DNA of 64,000 nt from Pantoea rodasii (GCF_002095465.1 NZ_MLFP01000009.1:1-64000); one strand, 5' to 3'. Shown: positions 7,905 to 17,623, numbered from the stretch's first letter. Program-made: numbers and translations. Notes: generated by a model from the letters alone, not told the origin.

Positions 7905-8555
7905 TCAGCGGTGGTTTAACCGCCGCGACAACCGGTCGCCACAGAACTGCAGTACTGTGACCAACGCCACCAGCACCACAATCACCGTCACCATCACCTG
8001 CATATCAAAGCGCTGATAACCGTAGCGATAGGCGAGATCGCCCAACCCTCCGGCACCGATGGCGCCCGCCATGGCGGAAGCGTTAATCATCGTCACCAGC
8101 GTAATGGTAAACCCACTGACAATGCCGGGACGCGCTTCCGGTAACAGCACATGCCAGACAATGTGCCAGCGGTGAAATCCCATCGCCTGTGCCGCTTCCG
8201 TTAACCCTTTATCGACTTCACGCAGGCTCACTTCAGCAATGCGGGCAAAAAACGGCGTGGCCGCCAGCGTCAAGGGCACCACAGCCGCCCACACGCCATA
8301 AGTGGTGCCGACAATCCAGCGGGTAAACGGGATCAGCGCCACCATCAGAATCAAAAACGGAATTGAGCGGAACAGGTTTACCACCCAGCCCAGCACACGA
8401 TTAAGCAAAGGGCTGGGGAACAGATCGCCACGCCCGGTGACCACTAAAATCACCGCCATCGGCAAGCCAATCGCCAGTGCTAATATTGATGAAACACCGA
8501 CCATCAGCAATGTATCCAGCAGGCCGGTCCATAAACGATCAATAGCCAGTGACAT
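7905..8555 (-). CDS. metI: MetI-like ABC transporter permease
   Basis: The 216-residue inner-membrane permease has about five hydrophobic segments and the permease-ATPase contact loop (EVDKGLTEAAQAMGFHRWHIVWHVLLPEARPG) of MetI. It would move D/L-methionine or another small organosulfur compound with MetN and MetQ. ATG 8555 gives the standard MetI start (MSLAIDRLWTGLLDTLLMVG). It overlaps the metN stop by 17 bases, implying translational coupling. As the operon begins with sulfur-source oxidases, this copy may serve oxidised organosulfur compounds rather than methionine. Confidence 0.87.
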   Translation of the reverse strand: MSLAIDRLWTGLLDTLLMVGVSSILALAIGLPMAVILVVTGRGDLFPSPLLNRVLGWVVNLFRSIPFLILMVALIPFTRWIVGTTYGVWAAVVPLTLAATPFFARIAEVSLREVDKGLTEAAQAMGFHRWHIVWHVLLPEARPGIVSGFTITLVTMINASAMAGAIGAGGLGDLAYRYGYQRFDMQVMVTVIVVLVALVTVLQFCGDRLSRRLNHR

Positions 8556-9639
8556 AACCTGAAACCTCCAGTTGATCGGCCAGTTTTGCCAGCAGGTCAT
8601 GTGCCTGCGATGCATCGTGTTGCGCATCCAGCAACAACAGTAATTGTCCGGTGGGCTTACGCTCCACCCACTCCACCGCACTGTAGATCAGCGTCAGTTC
8701 GCCCGGCGCACGCGCACTGATTGCCGCCAGATCCGGCTGCGCACCCTGCCCGCTGTAACGAAGCCGCACTAACAAGCGCGAATCGGTGTGCTGACGCGTG
8801 GCGGTGAGCAGGGGCTGCAGCGCCTCCGGCAGCGTACTAAACTGCGGGTTCAGTAGTTGACGCGTGGTCTCCTGTTGCGGATCGCTGTACACCTGCCACA
8901 CCGGACCGCGCTCAATAATTTCCCCCTGATCGATCACCGCTACCTGATGGCAGAGATCGTGCACCACATCCATTTCATGGGTGATCAGCACAATGGTGAT
9001 GCGGCGCTGCTGGTTGATTTTCTTCAACAGCGCCAGAATCGAACGGGTGGTTTCTGGATCGAGCGCCGATGTCGCTTCATCACATAGCAACAGCTCTGGA
9101 TCATGTACCAGCGCGCGGGCAATACCTACCCGCTGCTTTTGCCCACCCGAAAGTTGTGCCGGCCACGCATGCTGGCGCGCTTCCAGCCCCACCAGCGCCA
9201 ACAGTTCATCCACTTTTTGCCGCCGCTGCTGCGCGGGCACGCCCGCCACTTTCAACGGCAGCTCAATGTTTTCTCTTACCGTTTTAGCCGACAGCAAATT
9301 GAAGTGCTGAAAAATCATCCCGGTGCGGCGACGCCACTCCACCAGTTGGCGATCCTTTAAGGTACCGAGATCCACACCATCGATCACCACCTGTCCCTCG
9401 GTGGGATTTTCCAGACGATTGAGGCAGCGGATCAGGGTGGATTTACCCGCACCGCTGCGGCCAATAATGCCAAAGATCTCACCGCGCTTAACCTGCAAAT
9501 CGATGCCCTTCAGCGCCTCCTGCGTCTGTCCGGGATAACGTTTGCTCAGTGCGCGAATCTGTACGTGCACCTTGCCGTGCGTTTCTGCCGTGGGCGTCAG
9601 CAGCGCCTCGCGCTCGCCGGGGATCGTCAGGCTTGCCAT
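8539..9639 (-). CDS. metN: MetN-like ABC transporter ATP-binding protein
   Basis: The 366-residue ATPase has Walker A GRSGAGKST, the signature LSGGQKQRVGIARAL, Walker B LLLCDEATSALD and the switch histidine in LITHEMD. A C-terminal regulatory NIL domain of roughly 75 residues follows (from about residue 285), the hallmark of MetN. It has a slightly longer N-terminus than E. coli MetN (about 25 extra residues before IRALSKRY). The start lies 3 bases after the metQ stop, so metQ-metN-metI are one operon. Confidence 0.9.
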   Translation of the reverse strand: MASLTIPGEREALLTPTAETHGKVHVQIRALSKRYPGQTQEALKGIDLQVKRGEIFGIIGRSGAGKSTLIRCLNRLENPTEGQVVIDGVDLGTLKDRQLVEWRRRTGMIFQHFNLLSAKTVRENIELPLKVAGVPAQQRRQKVDELLALVGLEARQHAWPAQLSGGQKQRVGIARALVHDPELLLCDEATSALDPETTRSILALLKKINQQRRITIVLITHEMDVVHDLCHQVAVIDQGEIIERGPVWQVYSDPQQETTRQLLNPQFSTLPEALQPLLTATRQHTDSRLLVRLRYSGQGAQPDLAAISARAPGELTLIYSAVEWVERKPTGQLLLLLDAQHDASQAHDLLAKLADQLEVSGYVTGY

Positions 9640-9641
9640 GG

Positions 9642-10440
9642 TTACTGACTCCAGCCCGGCTGATACAGCTTGCCGTAGAACGCATCCAATTTGGCACGCA
9701 CCACCGGCGAATGCTGGTAAATATCGACAAACTTCTTCAGGCGCGGATCGTCCTGATGTCCTTCGCGCACCACAAACTGAATCACATACTCGGGATGTTC
9801 GAGGCCATCAAACAGCAGCGCATTGTTCGGATCGATGGTTTTGACAACCGCAGATAGTGCGGATAACCCTGTGCCAAATCGACTTCATCCAGCGAACGCG
9901 ACAGCTGTACCGCTTCCACTTCGATAATCTTCAAATGTTTGGGGTTGCTGGCGATATCATCCACGGTAGATTTGAGGCCCGCGCCCGGTTTTAAGGTGAT
10001 TAATTTCGCTTTCTGCAGCAGCAACAAACCGCGAGCACCGTTTATAGGATCGTTAGCGATCGCCACCGTACCGCCATCGGGAATCTGGTCAATGGCAGTG
10101 TGCTTTTTCGAATACAACCCAACGTTATTGATGATCGCTGGCGCATACGGCACCAGATGGAAACCGCCCTGCTGATTGGCGTTTTCCAGGAAAGGCTTGT
10201 GCTGGAACAGATTGACATCAATGTCACCGTTCTCAACGCTGACATTGGGCGCGGTCCAGTCGGTGAACTCCACCAGCTGCACTTCAAGCCCCTGTTTTTC
10301 GCTTCGGCCACGGCGGTTTCCAGCGGTGGTGCGAAGGCAGCAGTGGTGCCGACTTTGAGCGGGCCGCTGTAATCAGCGGCGGCAAAGGCGCTGAAGGTCA
10401 AAATGGATGCGCTGAGCGCCAGTACATGTGCAATCTTCAT
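9642..10440 (-). pseudogene. metQ: MetQ-like substrate-binding protein, two apparent frameshifts
   Basis: This would be the periplasmic methionine/organosulfur-binding component for MetN-MetI. It starts with a signal peptide (MKIAHVLALSASILTFSAFA) and KVGTTAAFAPPLE, then continues as NLVPYAP-like NlpA-family sequence. The signal peptide ends without a lipobox cysteine, unlike classical MetQ. The frame is lost at 10295-10299 (T5 on the plus strand) and at 9839-9842 (T4). One restored base at each gives a continuous 266-residue protein ending AFYGKLYQPGWSQ, the normal family length. Undercalled homopolymers are the simplest explanation. Confidence 0.85.
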
Positions 10441-10460
10441 GTCAGATCCCTGAGGTTAAA

Positions 10461-11822
10461 TTATCGAAGGTGATGAGCCGACCGCCAGCGTGCCGCCGGG
10501 TGGCGGTCAGGCAAACGGTCCTGCTGTTGAAAGAGTTTTTGTCGCAAGCTGCCGGGCTGATAAGCGGTTTTATAGCGGCCGCGCTGTTGTAATTCCGGCA
10601 CCACCAGATCGATAAAATCTTGGTAGCTCTGCGGATTAAGAATGCGCGTCAGGTTGAAGCCGTCGATGCCGCCTTCGTCGATCCATTCAATCAACGCGTC
10701 TGCCACCTGCGACGGATTGCCAACTATCAGCGGATAACGGCTGCCCATCGCGTGCTGCTCCAGCAGGCGACGTCTTGTCCAGCCACTGAACGCCTTGCTC
10801 ACCGATTCGATGGCGCGGGTATCGCCGCTTTGAATCGGTTCGTCGAGGCCAAAAGCTGCAAGGTCGAGGCCAATCGAACTGGAGAAGTGTGCAATACCGG
10901 CTTCTGGACTGGCGTATTCAAGGTAGCTGCAGTGTTTTTCCTGCGCTTCACGTTCGCCGGGTGCCACAATCACGCTGACCCCCATGAAAATGCGCAAATC
11001 GTCAGCCTGGCGCCCGGCCGCGACCGCCGCCTGGCGCAATCGAGTTGACTGCTCACGCATCGCGGCCGGTGAGGCCGCATTAACGAACGAGCATTCGGCA
11101 TGGCGCGCAGCAAACTGCACGCCTCGGGCCGACGATCCGGCCTGGAATAGCAGTGGCGTGCGTTGCGGTGAAGGGCTACTCAGGTGATAGCCTTGCACCT
11201 GATAGAACTCGCCCTGATGGTTAATCGCATGGATCTTGCTGGCATCGGCGTAAATACGCTGGGTTTTATCGGCGCGTAACGCGTCATCCTGCCAACTGCC
11301 TTCCCACAGTTGATATGCCACGTCGAGAAACTCATCCGCCTGATCGTAACGACGGTCGTGGGCCAGTAACTGCTGTTGCCCCATGGCGCGCGCGGCGCTG
11401 TCGAGATACCCGGTGACAATATTCCAGCCGATACGCCCTTGCGTAAGATGATCGAGGGTGGAAAAGCGACGGGCAAACGGATACGGCGCTTCATAGCTGA
11501 GGTTGGCGGTGACGCCGAAACCGAGATGCTGCGTCACACTCGCCATACCGGAAATCAGCATCAGCGGATCGTTCACCGGTAGCTGAATCGACTCACTCGC
11601 CGTCAGGCCAATCCCCTGCTGATACACATCGTAAACCCCGAGAATGTCAGCAATAAACAGGCCGTCAAACAGACCGCGTTCCAGCAGACGCGCCAGATCC
11701 AGCCAGTAGCTCAGAGAGTTAAAATCCACCGAACGATCCTGCGGGTGTGTCCACATACCGTGATGAATGTGCCCAACGCAATTCATGTTGAAAGCATTGA
11801 GTAAAATCTGTTTCTGACTCAT
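10461..11822 (-). CDS. LLM-class FMN-dependent monooxygenase (DszA/NtaA/SnaA family)
   Basis: The 453-residue protein is a bacterial-luciferase-like flavin monooxygenase: LLNAFNMNCVGHIHHGMW at the start, GRIGWNIVTGYLDSAARAMG, and YHLSSPSPQRTPLLFQAGSS. These are hallmarks of the DszA/NtaA branch, which uses reduced FMN to oxidise organosulfur or amine compounds such as sulfones. Its start overlaps the preceding SfnB-like stop (ATGA), so it is translationally coupled. Together with the MetNIQ-like importer it points to sulfur scavenging from sulfones or related compounds. The exact substrate cannot be read from sequence. Confidence 0.85.
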   Translation of the reverse strand: MSQKQILLNAFNMNCVGHIHHGMWTHPQDRSVDFNSLSYWLDLARLLERGLFDGLFIADILGVYDVYQQGIGLTASESIQLPVNDPLMLISGMASVTQHLGFGVTANLSYEAPYPFARRFSTLDHLTQGRIGWNIVTGYLDSAARAMGQQQLLAHDRRYDQADEFLDVAYQLWEGSWQDDALRADKTQRIYADASKIHAINHQGEFYQVQGYHLSSPSPQRTPLLFQAGSSARGVQFAARHAECSFVNAASPAAMREQSTRLRQAAVAAGRQADDLRIFMGVSVIVAPGEREAQEKHCSYLEYASPEAGIAHFSSSIGLDLAAFGLDEPIQSGDTRAIESVSKAFSGWTRRRLLEQHAMGSRYPLIVGNPSQVADALIEWIDEGGIDGFNLTRILNPQSYQDFIDLVVPELQQRGRYKTAYQPGSLRQKLFQQQDRLPDRHPAARWRSAHHLR

Positions 11823-13021
11823 ATCGTCCCCCGGCGTGGTGGAAGTACATCGTTAAGCAGGAAGTTCCCAATCGCCGGGTATTTCCAGCGCACCGGATCG
11901 TGCAACGTGTGGGTGCGCGCATTGCGCCAGTGGCGATCGAAATGATGTTCACGCAGGCTGGCGCGCGATCCGCCCAGCTCGAACAGCAGATTGCTGGCTT
12001 CCAGCGACACTTCCGTGGTCCAGGCACGCGCTTTCGCCACTTCGATTGAAGCACGGGCAACGTTTTCCGCGCTCGTTTCACGCTGCGCGATATCTACCGC
12101 CTCTCCAGCCACTGCGAGCAACGCATCCCCGGCGCTGAGCCTTGCCGCCAATCGGCCAATGCGATCCAGCGTGAGCGGATCTTCGCTGGCCTTTGTCACG
12201 CCGCTGTCAGGCCACGGCCGTGCACGCTCACGCACAAAGTTCAGCAGGTCGTTAAACGCCTCACGCGCGATCCCCTGATCCACTGCGGCATGCATAATCT
12301 GCGCAAAGGGGCCAACGGTAGTGGGTCGTTCAAACGCGGTCTGGAAGGGCACCACATCTTCTGCGGCAATCGCCACGTCTCGGAACTGCACGCTGCCGCT
12401 GCCGGTGGTGCGCTGTCCAAAACCGCTCCAGTCGTCAATCACCGTCACGCCCGCTTGATGGCGCGGCACAAACACCAACTGTTCCTTGCCGTCATCCGCC
12501 AGCGCCAAAGTGGGAATACGGTCGGCGAACAGCGCACCGGTGGCATAAAACTTGTCGCCCGTCAGGCGCAGTCCCTCCAGTTGTTGCGTGATGGCCGTGG
12601 ACCGCTGATGCGCGGCGGGCGAACTGAACTCTGCTAACGCATTGCCCAGATGCACCCCGGCGAGTACTTCAGCGTACAGTCGCTGCTGCTGCGCCTCGCT
12701 CCCATTAATCCGCAGCACTTCCAAGGCATAAAAATGGTTCTGCGGCACCTGACCCACCGATCCGTCAGCGGCACTCAGTATCACAAAAATCTCAGCCAGC
12801 TCGGCGGAGGAGATAGCGATCCCGCCATGGGCACGCGGCACCGTAATGCCACCGAGCCCAGACTGGAAATAGAGCTGCAACTCTGCAAACGGCAATTCGC
12901 GCGCGTGGTCACGCTGGGCTGAACCACTGCGAAAACGCGTAGCCAGATCCTGGGCAACGTCCAGCGCCTGTGCGGCACTGCTGATACGCAGCGCGGGCTG
13001 TTTTGGGGAAACCTGCGTCAT
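11819..13021 (-). CDS. SfnB-family sulfur acquisition oxidoreductase (acyl-CoA dehydrogenase fold), copy 1
   Basis: The 400-residue flavoprotein has the acyl-CoA-dehydrogenase fold of SfnB/DszC-type enzymes. Characteristic segments are GGITVPRAHGGIAIS, SVGQVPQNHFYALE, LRLTGDKFYATGALFAD, DDWSGFGQRTTGSGSV and RHWRNARTHTLHDPVRWKY. The family uses reduced flavin and oxygen on organosulfur substrates and is expressed under sulfate limitation. It is a paralogue of the next upstream gene, aligning end to end, and lies 9 bases after it. Confidence 0.85.
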   Translation of the reverse strand: MTQVSPKQPALRISSAAQALDVAQDLATRFRSGSAQRDHARELPFAELQLYFQSGLGGITVPRAHGGIAISSAELAEIFVILSAADGSVGQVPQNHFYALEVLRINGSEAQQQRLYAEVLAGVHLGNALAEFSSPAAHQRSTAITQQLEGLRLTGDKFYATGALFADRIPTLALADDGKEQLVFVPRHQAGVTVIDDWSGFGQRTTGSGSVQFRDVAIAAEDVVPFQTAFERPTTVGPFAQIMHAAVDQGIAREAFNDLLNFVRERARPWPDSGVTKASEDPLTLDRIGRLAARLSAGDALLAVAGEAVDIAQRETSAENVARASIEVAKARAWTTEVSLEASNLLFELGGSRASLREHHFDRHWRNARTHTLHDPVRWKYPAIGNFLLNDVLPPRRGTI

Positions 13022-13030
13022 GGCGACTCC

Positions 13031-14236
13031 TTAAATCCAGGCATGACGCGCAGGCAGCACGTCGTTGAGGTAGTAATTGCCGATGGCATGATTTTTCCAG
13101 CGAACAGGATCGTGCAGCGTATGGGTGCGGGCGTTGCGCCAGTGGCGATCCAGCCCGTGACGCAGCAGCGTGGCGCGACTGCCGCCCCACTCCAGCAATT
13201 TTTCACTGGCGCGCAGCGCAATCTCGGTGGTCAGCACTTTAGCTTCTGCCACCGCAATCGAGGCGCGAGCGCAGTTTTCTGCGGTTAACGATTGAGGATC
13301 AATGTTGTCGAGCACGCGAGCGGCGCGTGCCAGCAGCGCATTCGCCGCGCTCAGCTCGGTGCTGATGCGACCGACATCCGCCAAAATATAAGGGTCGTCT
13401 GCATTGCGACTGACCCCGGCATCGACCCACGGGCGAGAGCTGCTGCGCACGAAGACCAGCGCTTCATCCAGCGCGCCTTGTGCAATGCCCGCATCAATCG
13501 CAGCCTGAATCAGTTGAGACACCGCGCCGCGCAACGTGGGTTTATCGGCTGCGGGTAACGGCATGGTGAGGTCAGCAGGCACGATAACCTGCTGCAATTT
13601 CACCGTGCCGCTGGCGGTGGTGCGTTGTCCGATGCCTGACCAGTCATCCACAATTTCCACGCCATCGGCAGGCAAGGGAATAAACGCCATCACTGGCTGT
13701 TCAGCGTGAAACGCTGTAGTGGCGAGGATGTCCGCAAACAGCGCGCCGGTGGAGTAGAACTTTTCGCCCGTCAGTTGCAAACCCTGTGACGTTGTCACCA
13801 GTTGTGCCTGTACATCCCGCGTGTGTTGGGTGTTTTTTTCCGGCCCGCCATTACCCAGACGTTGACCTTTTACTACTTCGCTCAATAAAAACTGCTGCTG
13901 TTCAGCGCTGCCTTCGCCCAAAATAAATTGGATCAACCCAAAATGATTTTGCGGAATTTGTCCCAGCGAAGGATCGCTGGCCGAGATCACACGAAAGACT
14001 TCCGCCACAGTCTGGAATGACAATCCGCCACCGCCAAACTCTCGCGGCACACTAATACTGCCGAGCCCCAGCAGGGTGAACTGATTGAGCAGTTCTCGCG
14101 GATAAATACGCTGCTGGTCGCGTTCTACCGCGCCCGCTAACGCCTGTTCTGCCAGATGGCGTGCGGCGGCGAGGGCTTCTGCATCCGTGGTTATCACCGC
14201 AGCGCGTGGCGTTAATGAATAACTGTTTTGCGTCAT
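13031..14236 (-). CDS. SfnB-family sulfur acquisition oxidoreductase, copy 2
   Basis: This 401-residue protein is the first gene of the sulfur operon. It shares with its neighbour the segments LGQIPQNHFGLIQFI, LQLTGEKFYSTGALFAD, DDWSGIGQRTTASGTV and RHWRNARTHTLHDPVRWKN. Two tandem paralogues may act on different sulfur substrates or as partners. I chose the ATG at 14236 (MTQNSYSLTP) by comparison with the other copy, which also starts MTQ. The ribosome site there is weak, and the frame is open up to 14293. Confidence 0.83.
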   Translation of the reverse strand: MTQNSYSLTPRAAVITTDAEALAAARHLAEQALAGAVERDQQRIYPRELLNQFTLLGLGSISVPREFGGGGLSFQTVAEVFRVISASDPSLGQIPQNHFGLIQFILGEGSAEQQQFLLSEVVKGQRLGNGGPEKNTQHTRDVQAQLVTTSQGLQLTGEKFYSTGALFADILATTAFHAEQPVMAFIPLPADGVEIVDDWSGIGQRTTASGTVKLQQVIVPADLTMPLPAADKPTLRGAVSQLIQAAIDAGIAQGALDEALVFVRSSSRPWVDAGVSRNADDPYILADVGRISTELSAANALLARAARVLDNIDPQSLTAENCARASIAVAEAKVLTTEIALRASEKLLEWGGSRATLLRHGLDRHWRNARTHTLHDPVRWKNHAIGNYYLNDVLPARHAWI

Positions 14237-14498
14237 GATTGATTTCACTTTTTTATCGCGCAGTGAACAACAGTCCCGCATTTGAGTAAGCACGGGCCGT
14301 AGAATAAATAACGAATTGATTGGGATAATAATCAGCGGGAATAAAACAAGTAAATAGCGAGGTTATGCTATATCCGGCAATCAGTTTTCACTAATCAGAT
14401 ATACGATGAAGAAGCCTTGTGAGAATAAGAAAGACGCGGAGAGCGGCAGGCATGCCGCATAAAAATACCGAGGTAATTCTTAATAGCAATTAACACTC

Positions 14499-14527
14499 AT
14501 TATAGTTAAAAAACGCATTAACCAATA
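14499..14527 (-). promoter_or_regulatory. Candidate sigma-70 promoter of the sulfur operon
   Basis: On the minus strand a perfect TATAAT lies at 14499-14504, with a weak -35 (TATTGG, 14522-14527) at 17 bases. It would start a transcript with a leader of about 250 bases before the first SfnB gene. The rest of the 272-base gap is A/T-rich with no gene. CysB or Cbl control is expected for such operons, but no site is asserted here. Confidence 0.35.
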
Positions 14528-14530
14528 AAT

Positions 14531-14558
14531 GCCCGGTACCGAATTCACGGTACCAGGC
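14531..14558 (-). terminator. Hairpin after the cysteine-free hypothetical gene
   Basis: GCCCGGTACC (14531-14540) and GGTACCAGGC (14549-14558) pair with one mismatch around an 8-base loop, eight bases past the stop of the gene at 14566. On the minus strand an A/T-rich ATTTATTGG follows. Confidence 0.5.
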
Positions 14559-14565
14559 ATCGTGT

Positions 14566-15987
14566 TTAATTTTCGGGGTCAAACAGTGCGCGAGCGTAGT
14601 TCTGTGCAGAGACTTTATTCTCGCTGTGCGGGATCTCCACGCTATCGATGAGCTTTGCCTGCTGATAGCTTTTCACCGTCTCATGCTGAGTGAGTTGCTG
14701 CGTGGTCTGCGCGGCCAGCTCACCTTTTTTGTTCTGCGAAACCACGGTCTGGCTACGATCTTCATCATCAATCAGATGATAGCGGTAATTTTGAGATGAC
14801 TTGAGTGCCGTCAGTTTCGCTGCCCCATCAGAATCCAACGCGGTGTGGAAACTGGCTTTAAGTTTAAACAGCGTATCCTGGGTCAAATCCTGGGTATCAG
14901 TGTGCTGCTGCGAGCGAGTTTGCTGCGCGACGTCTAACGAGAAAGTGTCCTGTTCCTCCGGTTTATAAGGATTATCAGAACGTGGCGTCTGCTGATAGCT
15001 GGCGGAGAAATCGGCCAGGCCGCTAATGGCACCGTTTTTAGCGGCGTTAGCATCAATGGAGATGACTCGCTGCGTGTTCACGCTGTGACTTGCCTGTCCT
15101 TGCGTAGTGTTCAGCGCCCGGAAGCTGGCTTTGAATAGGTTCAGCATGTCGCGATCGCCGTGCCCCCGCGCTGCAGCCTGATCAAATTTGGCAGACCACT
15201 GATCGAGTGCAGTGGCCTGCTGTTCGGCGCTGCCTGCCTGAGTCAGCTTTGACACATCAGTATCGAGCTTGATACTGACATCCCCGTTGTGAAAACCGAG
15301 CCAGCGCTCTTTATCATCCGCGTGAAGGTTGAGGGACTGTGTCACATTGTTGCCATTGCGCAGATCGGTCTTCAAATCGACGCTTTTCAACTGTGCACTA
15401 TCAAACTTCATCAGGTCGCTGATATCCAGTTGGGTCGTGCCTGCATCCAAACCGTCCAGCGTTTTTTGCAAGCCATCGGAGAGCTGACTGATGGCTGTGG
15501 CCTCATCACTGTTGAGTTGACCCCCACTGGTCTTCAGCTCCACCACCAGCCCGCCCTGTTGGCGCGTCATTTGCAGATTCACCTCAATCCCAGATTGGGT
15601 GGTTACGGTGAGTGCCACCGCACTTTGGCTGCTGCTGGTGCCGTTGGCTGCAGTCGTTGCAGGCACGCTTAGCGTGACGTTGTCACCACCTTGCATTAGG
15701 CCCTTAAGCAAACTGCTGCCGACACCGCTCATGCCAACGCCGCCCGATTGTGCCGCTGCGTTGAGTTGAGCCTGTAAATTGCGGCTGATCGTGCCGCTGC
15801 TCTGAACCTGTGCTGGCACAATTTTATAGATGGCCGCAATGGCCTCGCTTGCTTCACTGAAGGTCACTTTAGTGGACGCTTCAGCCTGTAAGTGACTTTG
15901 TGCAGCCTTGCTGTTTATGGTGGTATTTACGCTTGAACCCGCAGAAATCAGGTTACGTAACACACTGTTGCCAATCCCATTTAGCAT
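14566..15987 (-). CDS. Hypothetical cysteine-free Ser/Thr/Gln-rich protein
   Basis: I do not recognise this 473-residue protein. It has no cysteine, only two tryptophans, and is rich in Ser, Thr, Gln and Asp. There is no signal peptide or membrane segment. The N-terminus (MLNGIGNSVLRNLISAGSSV) echoes a later stretch, VGMSGVGSSLLKGLMQGGDNV near residue 90, hinting at an internal repeat of a glycine-rich amphipathic helix. The composition resembles proteins exported by non-Sec routes (flagellar, type III or VI substrates), but no secretion genes are nearby. ATG 15987 is chosen because AAGGA lies 8 bases upstream. The gene stands alone between a sulfur operon and an amidase gene. Confidence 0.6.
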   Translation of the reverse strand: MLNGIGNSVLRNLISAGSSVNTTINSKAAQSHLQAEASTKVTFSEASEAIAAIYKIVPAQVQSSGTISRNLQAQLNAAAQSGGVGMSGVGSSLLKGLMQGGDNVTLSVPATTAANGTSSSQSAVALTVTTQSGIEVNLQMTRQQGGLVVELKTSGGQLNSDEATAISQLSDGLQKTLDGLDAGTTQLDISDLMKFDSAQLKSVDLKTDLRNGNNVTQSLNLHADDKERWLGFHNGDVSIKLDTDVSKLTQAGSAEQQATALDQWSAKFDQAAARGHGDRDMLNLFKASFRALNTTQGQASHSVNTQRVISIDANAAKNGAISGLADFSASYQQTPRSDNPYKPEEQDTFSLDVAQQTRSQQHTDTQDLTQDTLFKLKASFHTALDSDGAAKLTALKSSQNYRYHLIDDEDRSQTVVSQNKKGELAAQTTQQLTQHETVKSYQQAKLIDSVEIPHSENKVSAQNYARALFDPEN

Positions 15988-16214
15988 CAAAATAATCCTT
16001 CTTGTGAACTATTCCTGAAGGTTATCGGCATTATGTCGCCATGCTTTAATGCTGCCCCTCCGGTTAAAGCCTGCGCCTGAATAGGCCAATGACATTTCTG
16101 GCACAGTATCTGTCTGCTTAAACACAGCCGAGGTGGCGCGTCTGATTTAGGTTGGTGATCAACAGATTGTCTGCTCATTCAGCAGCACTCATTTCCCCCC
16201 GGAGGAAGGTCGCG

Positions 16215-17609
16215 ATGAACAACCTGCATTATAAGAGCTTGCTGGAAATTGGACGCCTGATTCAGTCTGGCGAGATGACCTCAGTGGCGGTCACCGAAGC
16301 GATGTTGACGCGCATCGACAAGCTCGACAGCGACCTGCACAGTTTTTTCTATGTGATGCGTGACAGCGCATTAAAACAAGCGGCAGAGGCGGATCAGGAG
16401 ATTGCAGCAGGCAAATTGCGTGGTCCACTGCACGGGGTGCCGATTGCGTTAAAAGATCTGATCTGGACCAAAGACGCCCCCACCAGTCACGGCATGATTA
16501 TCCATAAAGATCGCTATCCCGATGAAGACTCAACGGTGGTTGAGCGTTTCCGTGCGGCCGGTGCGGTGATCCTCGGTAAACTCACGCAAACTGAAAGTGC
16601 CTTTGCCGATCACCATCCTGAAATCGCTCGCCCAAATAATCCCTGGGGCAGCGCACTGTGGACCGGTGTCTCCTCCAGCGGTTCTGGCGTGGCGACTGCT
16701 GCGGGGCTGTGCTTTGGATCGATCGGCACTGATACCGGCGGTTCGATTCGTTTCCCGTCCAACGCCAATGGCCTTACCGGCATTAAACCGACCTGGGGAC
16801 GCGTCACGCGTCACGGTGCCTGTGAACTGGCCGCATCCCTCGACCATATTGGACCGATGGCCCGTTCCGCCGCCGATGCCGCGGCCATGCTGCAAGCGAT
16901 AGCCGGACGCGATGATAAAGATCCGACCTCCAGCAGCGAACCGGTGCCGGACTATCTGGCATTGATGACGCGCGGCATCAGCAAAATGCGCATCGGTGTA
17001 GATAAAAGCTGGGCACTGGAAAAAGTCGATGCTGAAACACGCGCTGCGCTGCAGTCTGCCCTCTCGACGTTAACCACTTTGGGGGCGACGCTGGTTGACA
17101 TCACCGTACCCGATACCGAAAAAGCCGCAGCAGAATGGAGCGCGCTCTGTGCAGTGGAAACCGCTTTGGCGCACGAGGAAACCTACCCTGCACAGAAAGA
17201 TCAATACGGTCCGGGATTGGCGGGTTTGCTGGATTTAGGACATCAGGTCACTGCATTGGAATATCAGCGCCTGCTACTGAGCCGAGCGGCTCTGAAAGGC
17301 GATATCGCCGCGTTATTTAGCCATGTTGACCTGATCCTCGCTCCCGCTACCGCCTACGCCGGATTAACCTGGGATACCATGACCCGTTTTGGTACCGATC
17401 AGGCACTGTTTAACGGCGTGTTGCGCTATACCAGTGCATTTGACGCCAGCGGACACCCTACTATCACCCTGCCATGTGGCATGACCGCTGCCGGGGCGCC
17501 CATTGGATTCCAGTTAGTGGCCGCGCATTTCGATGAGACCGCCATGATTCAGGGTGCATGGGCTTATCAGCAGGTGACTGATTGGCATAAAAAACATCCT
17601 GCTCTGTAA
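16215..17609 (+). CDS. Amidase signature enzyme
   Basis: The 464-residue cytosolic hydrolase belongs to the amidase signature family, with a Ser-cisSer-Lys triad. The lysine sits in VPIALKDLIWTKDAPTSHG, the bridging serine region is GVSSSGSGVATAAG (usually GGSSGGSG), and the nucleophile is the Ser of GTDTGGSIRFP. It would release ammonia from a carboxamide. ATG 16215 follows a strong GGAGGAAGG site. It is followed by a terminator and by an AraC regulator. An amide/urea-type ABC transporter with an AmiR-like regulator lies just beyond, so a role in amide nitrogen use is likely. The 227 bases before it show no gene. Confidence 0.87.
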   Translation: MNNLHYKSLLEIGRLIQSGEMTSVAVTEAMLTRIDKLDSDLHSFFYVMRDSALKQAAEADQEIAAGKLRGPLHGVPIALKDLIWTKDAPTSHGMIIHKDRYPDEDSTVVERFRAAGAVILGKLTQTESAFADHHPEIARPNNPWGSALWTGVSSSGSGVATAAGLCFGSIGTDTGGSIRFPSNANGLTGIKPTWGRVTRHGACELAASLDHIGPMARSAADAAAMLQAIAGRDDKDPTSSSEPVPDYLALMTRGISKMRIGVDKSWALEKVDAETRAALQSALSTLTTLGATLVDITVPDTEKAAAEWSALCAVETALAHEETYPAQKDQYGPGLAGLLDLGHQVTALEYQRLLLSRAALKGDIAALFSHVDLILAPATAYAGLTWDTMTRFGTDQALFNGVLRYTSAFDASGHPTITLPCGMTAAGAPIGFQLVAAHFDETAMIQGAWAYQQVTDWHKKHPAL

Positions 17610-17623
17610 CTCTCCCCCTCGCC

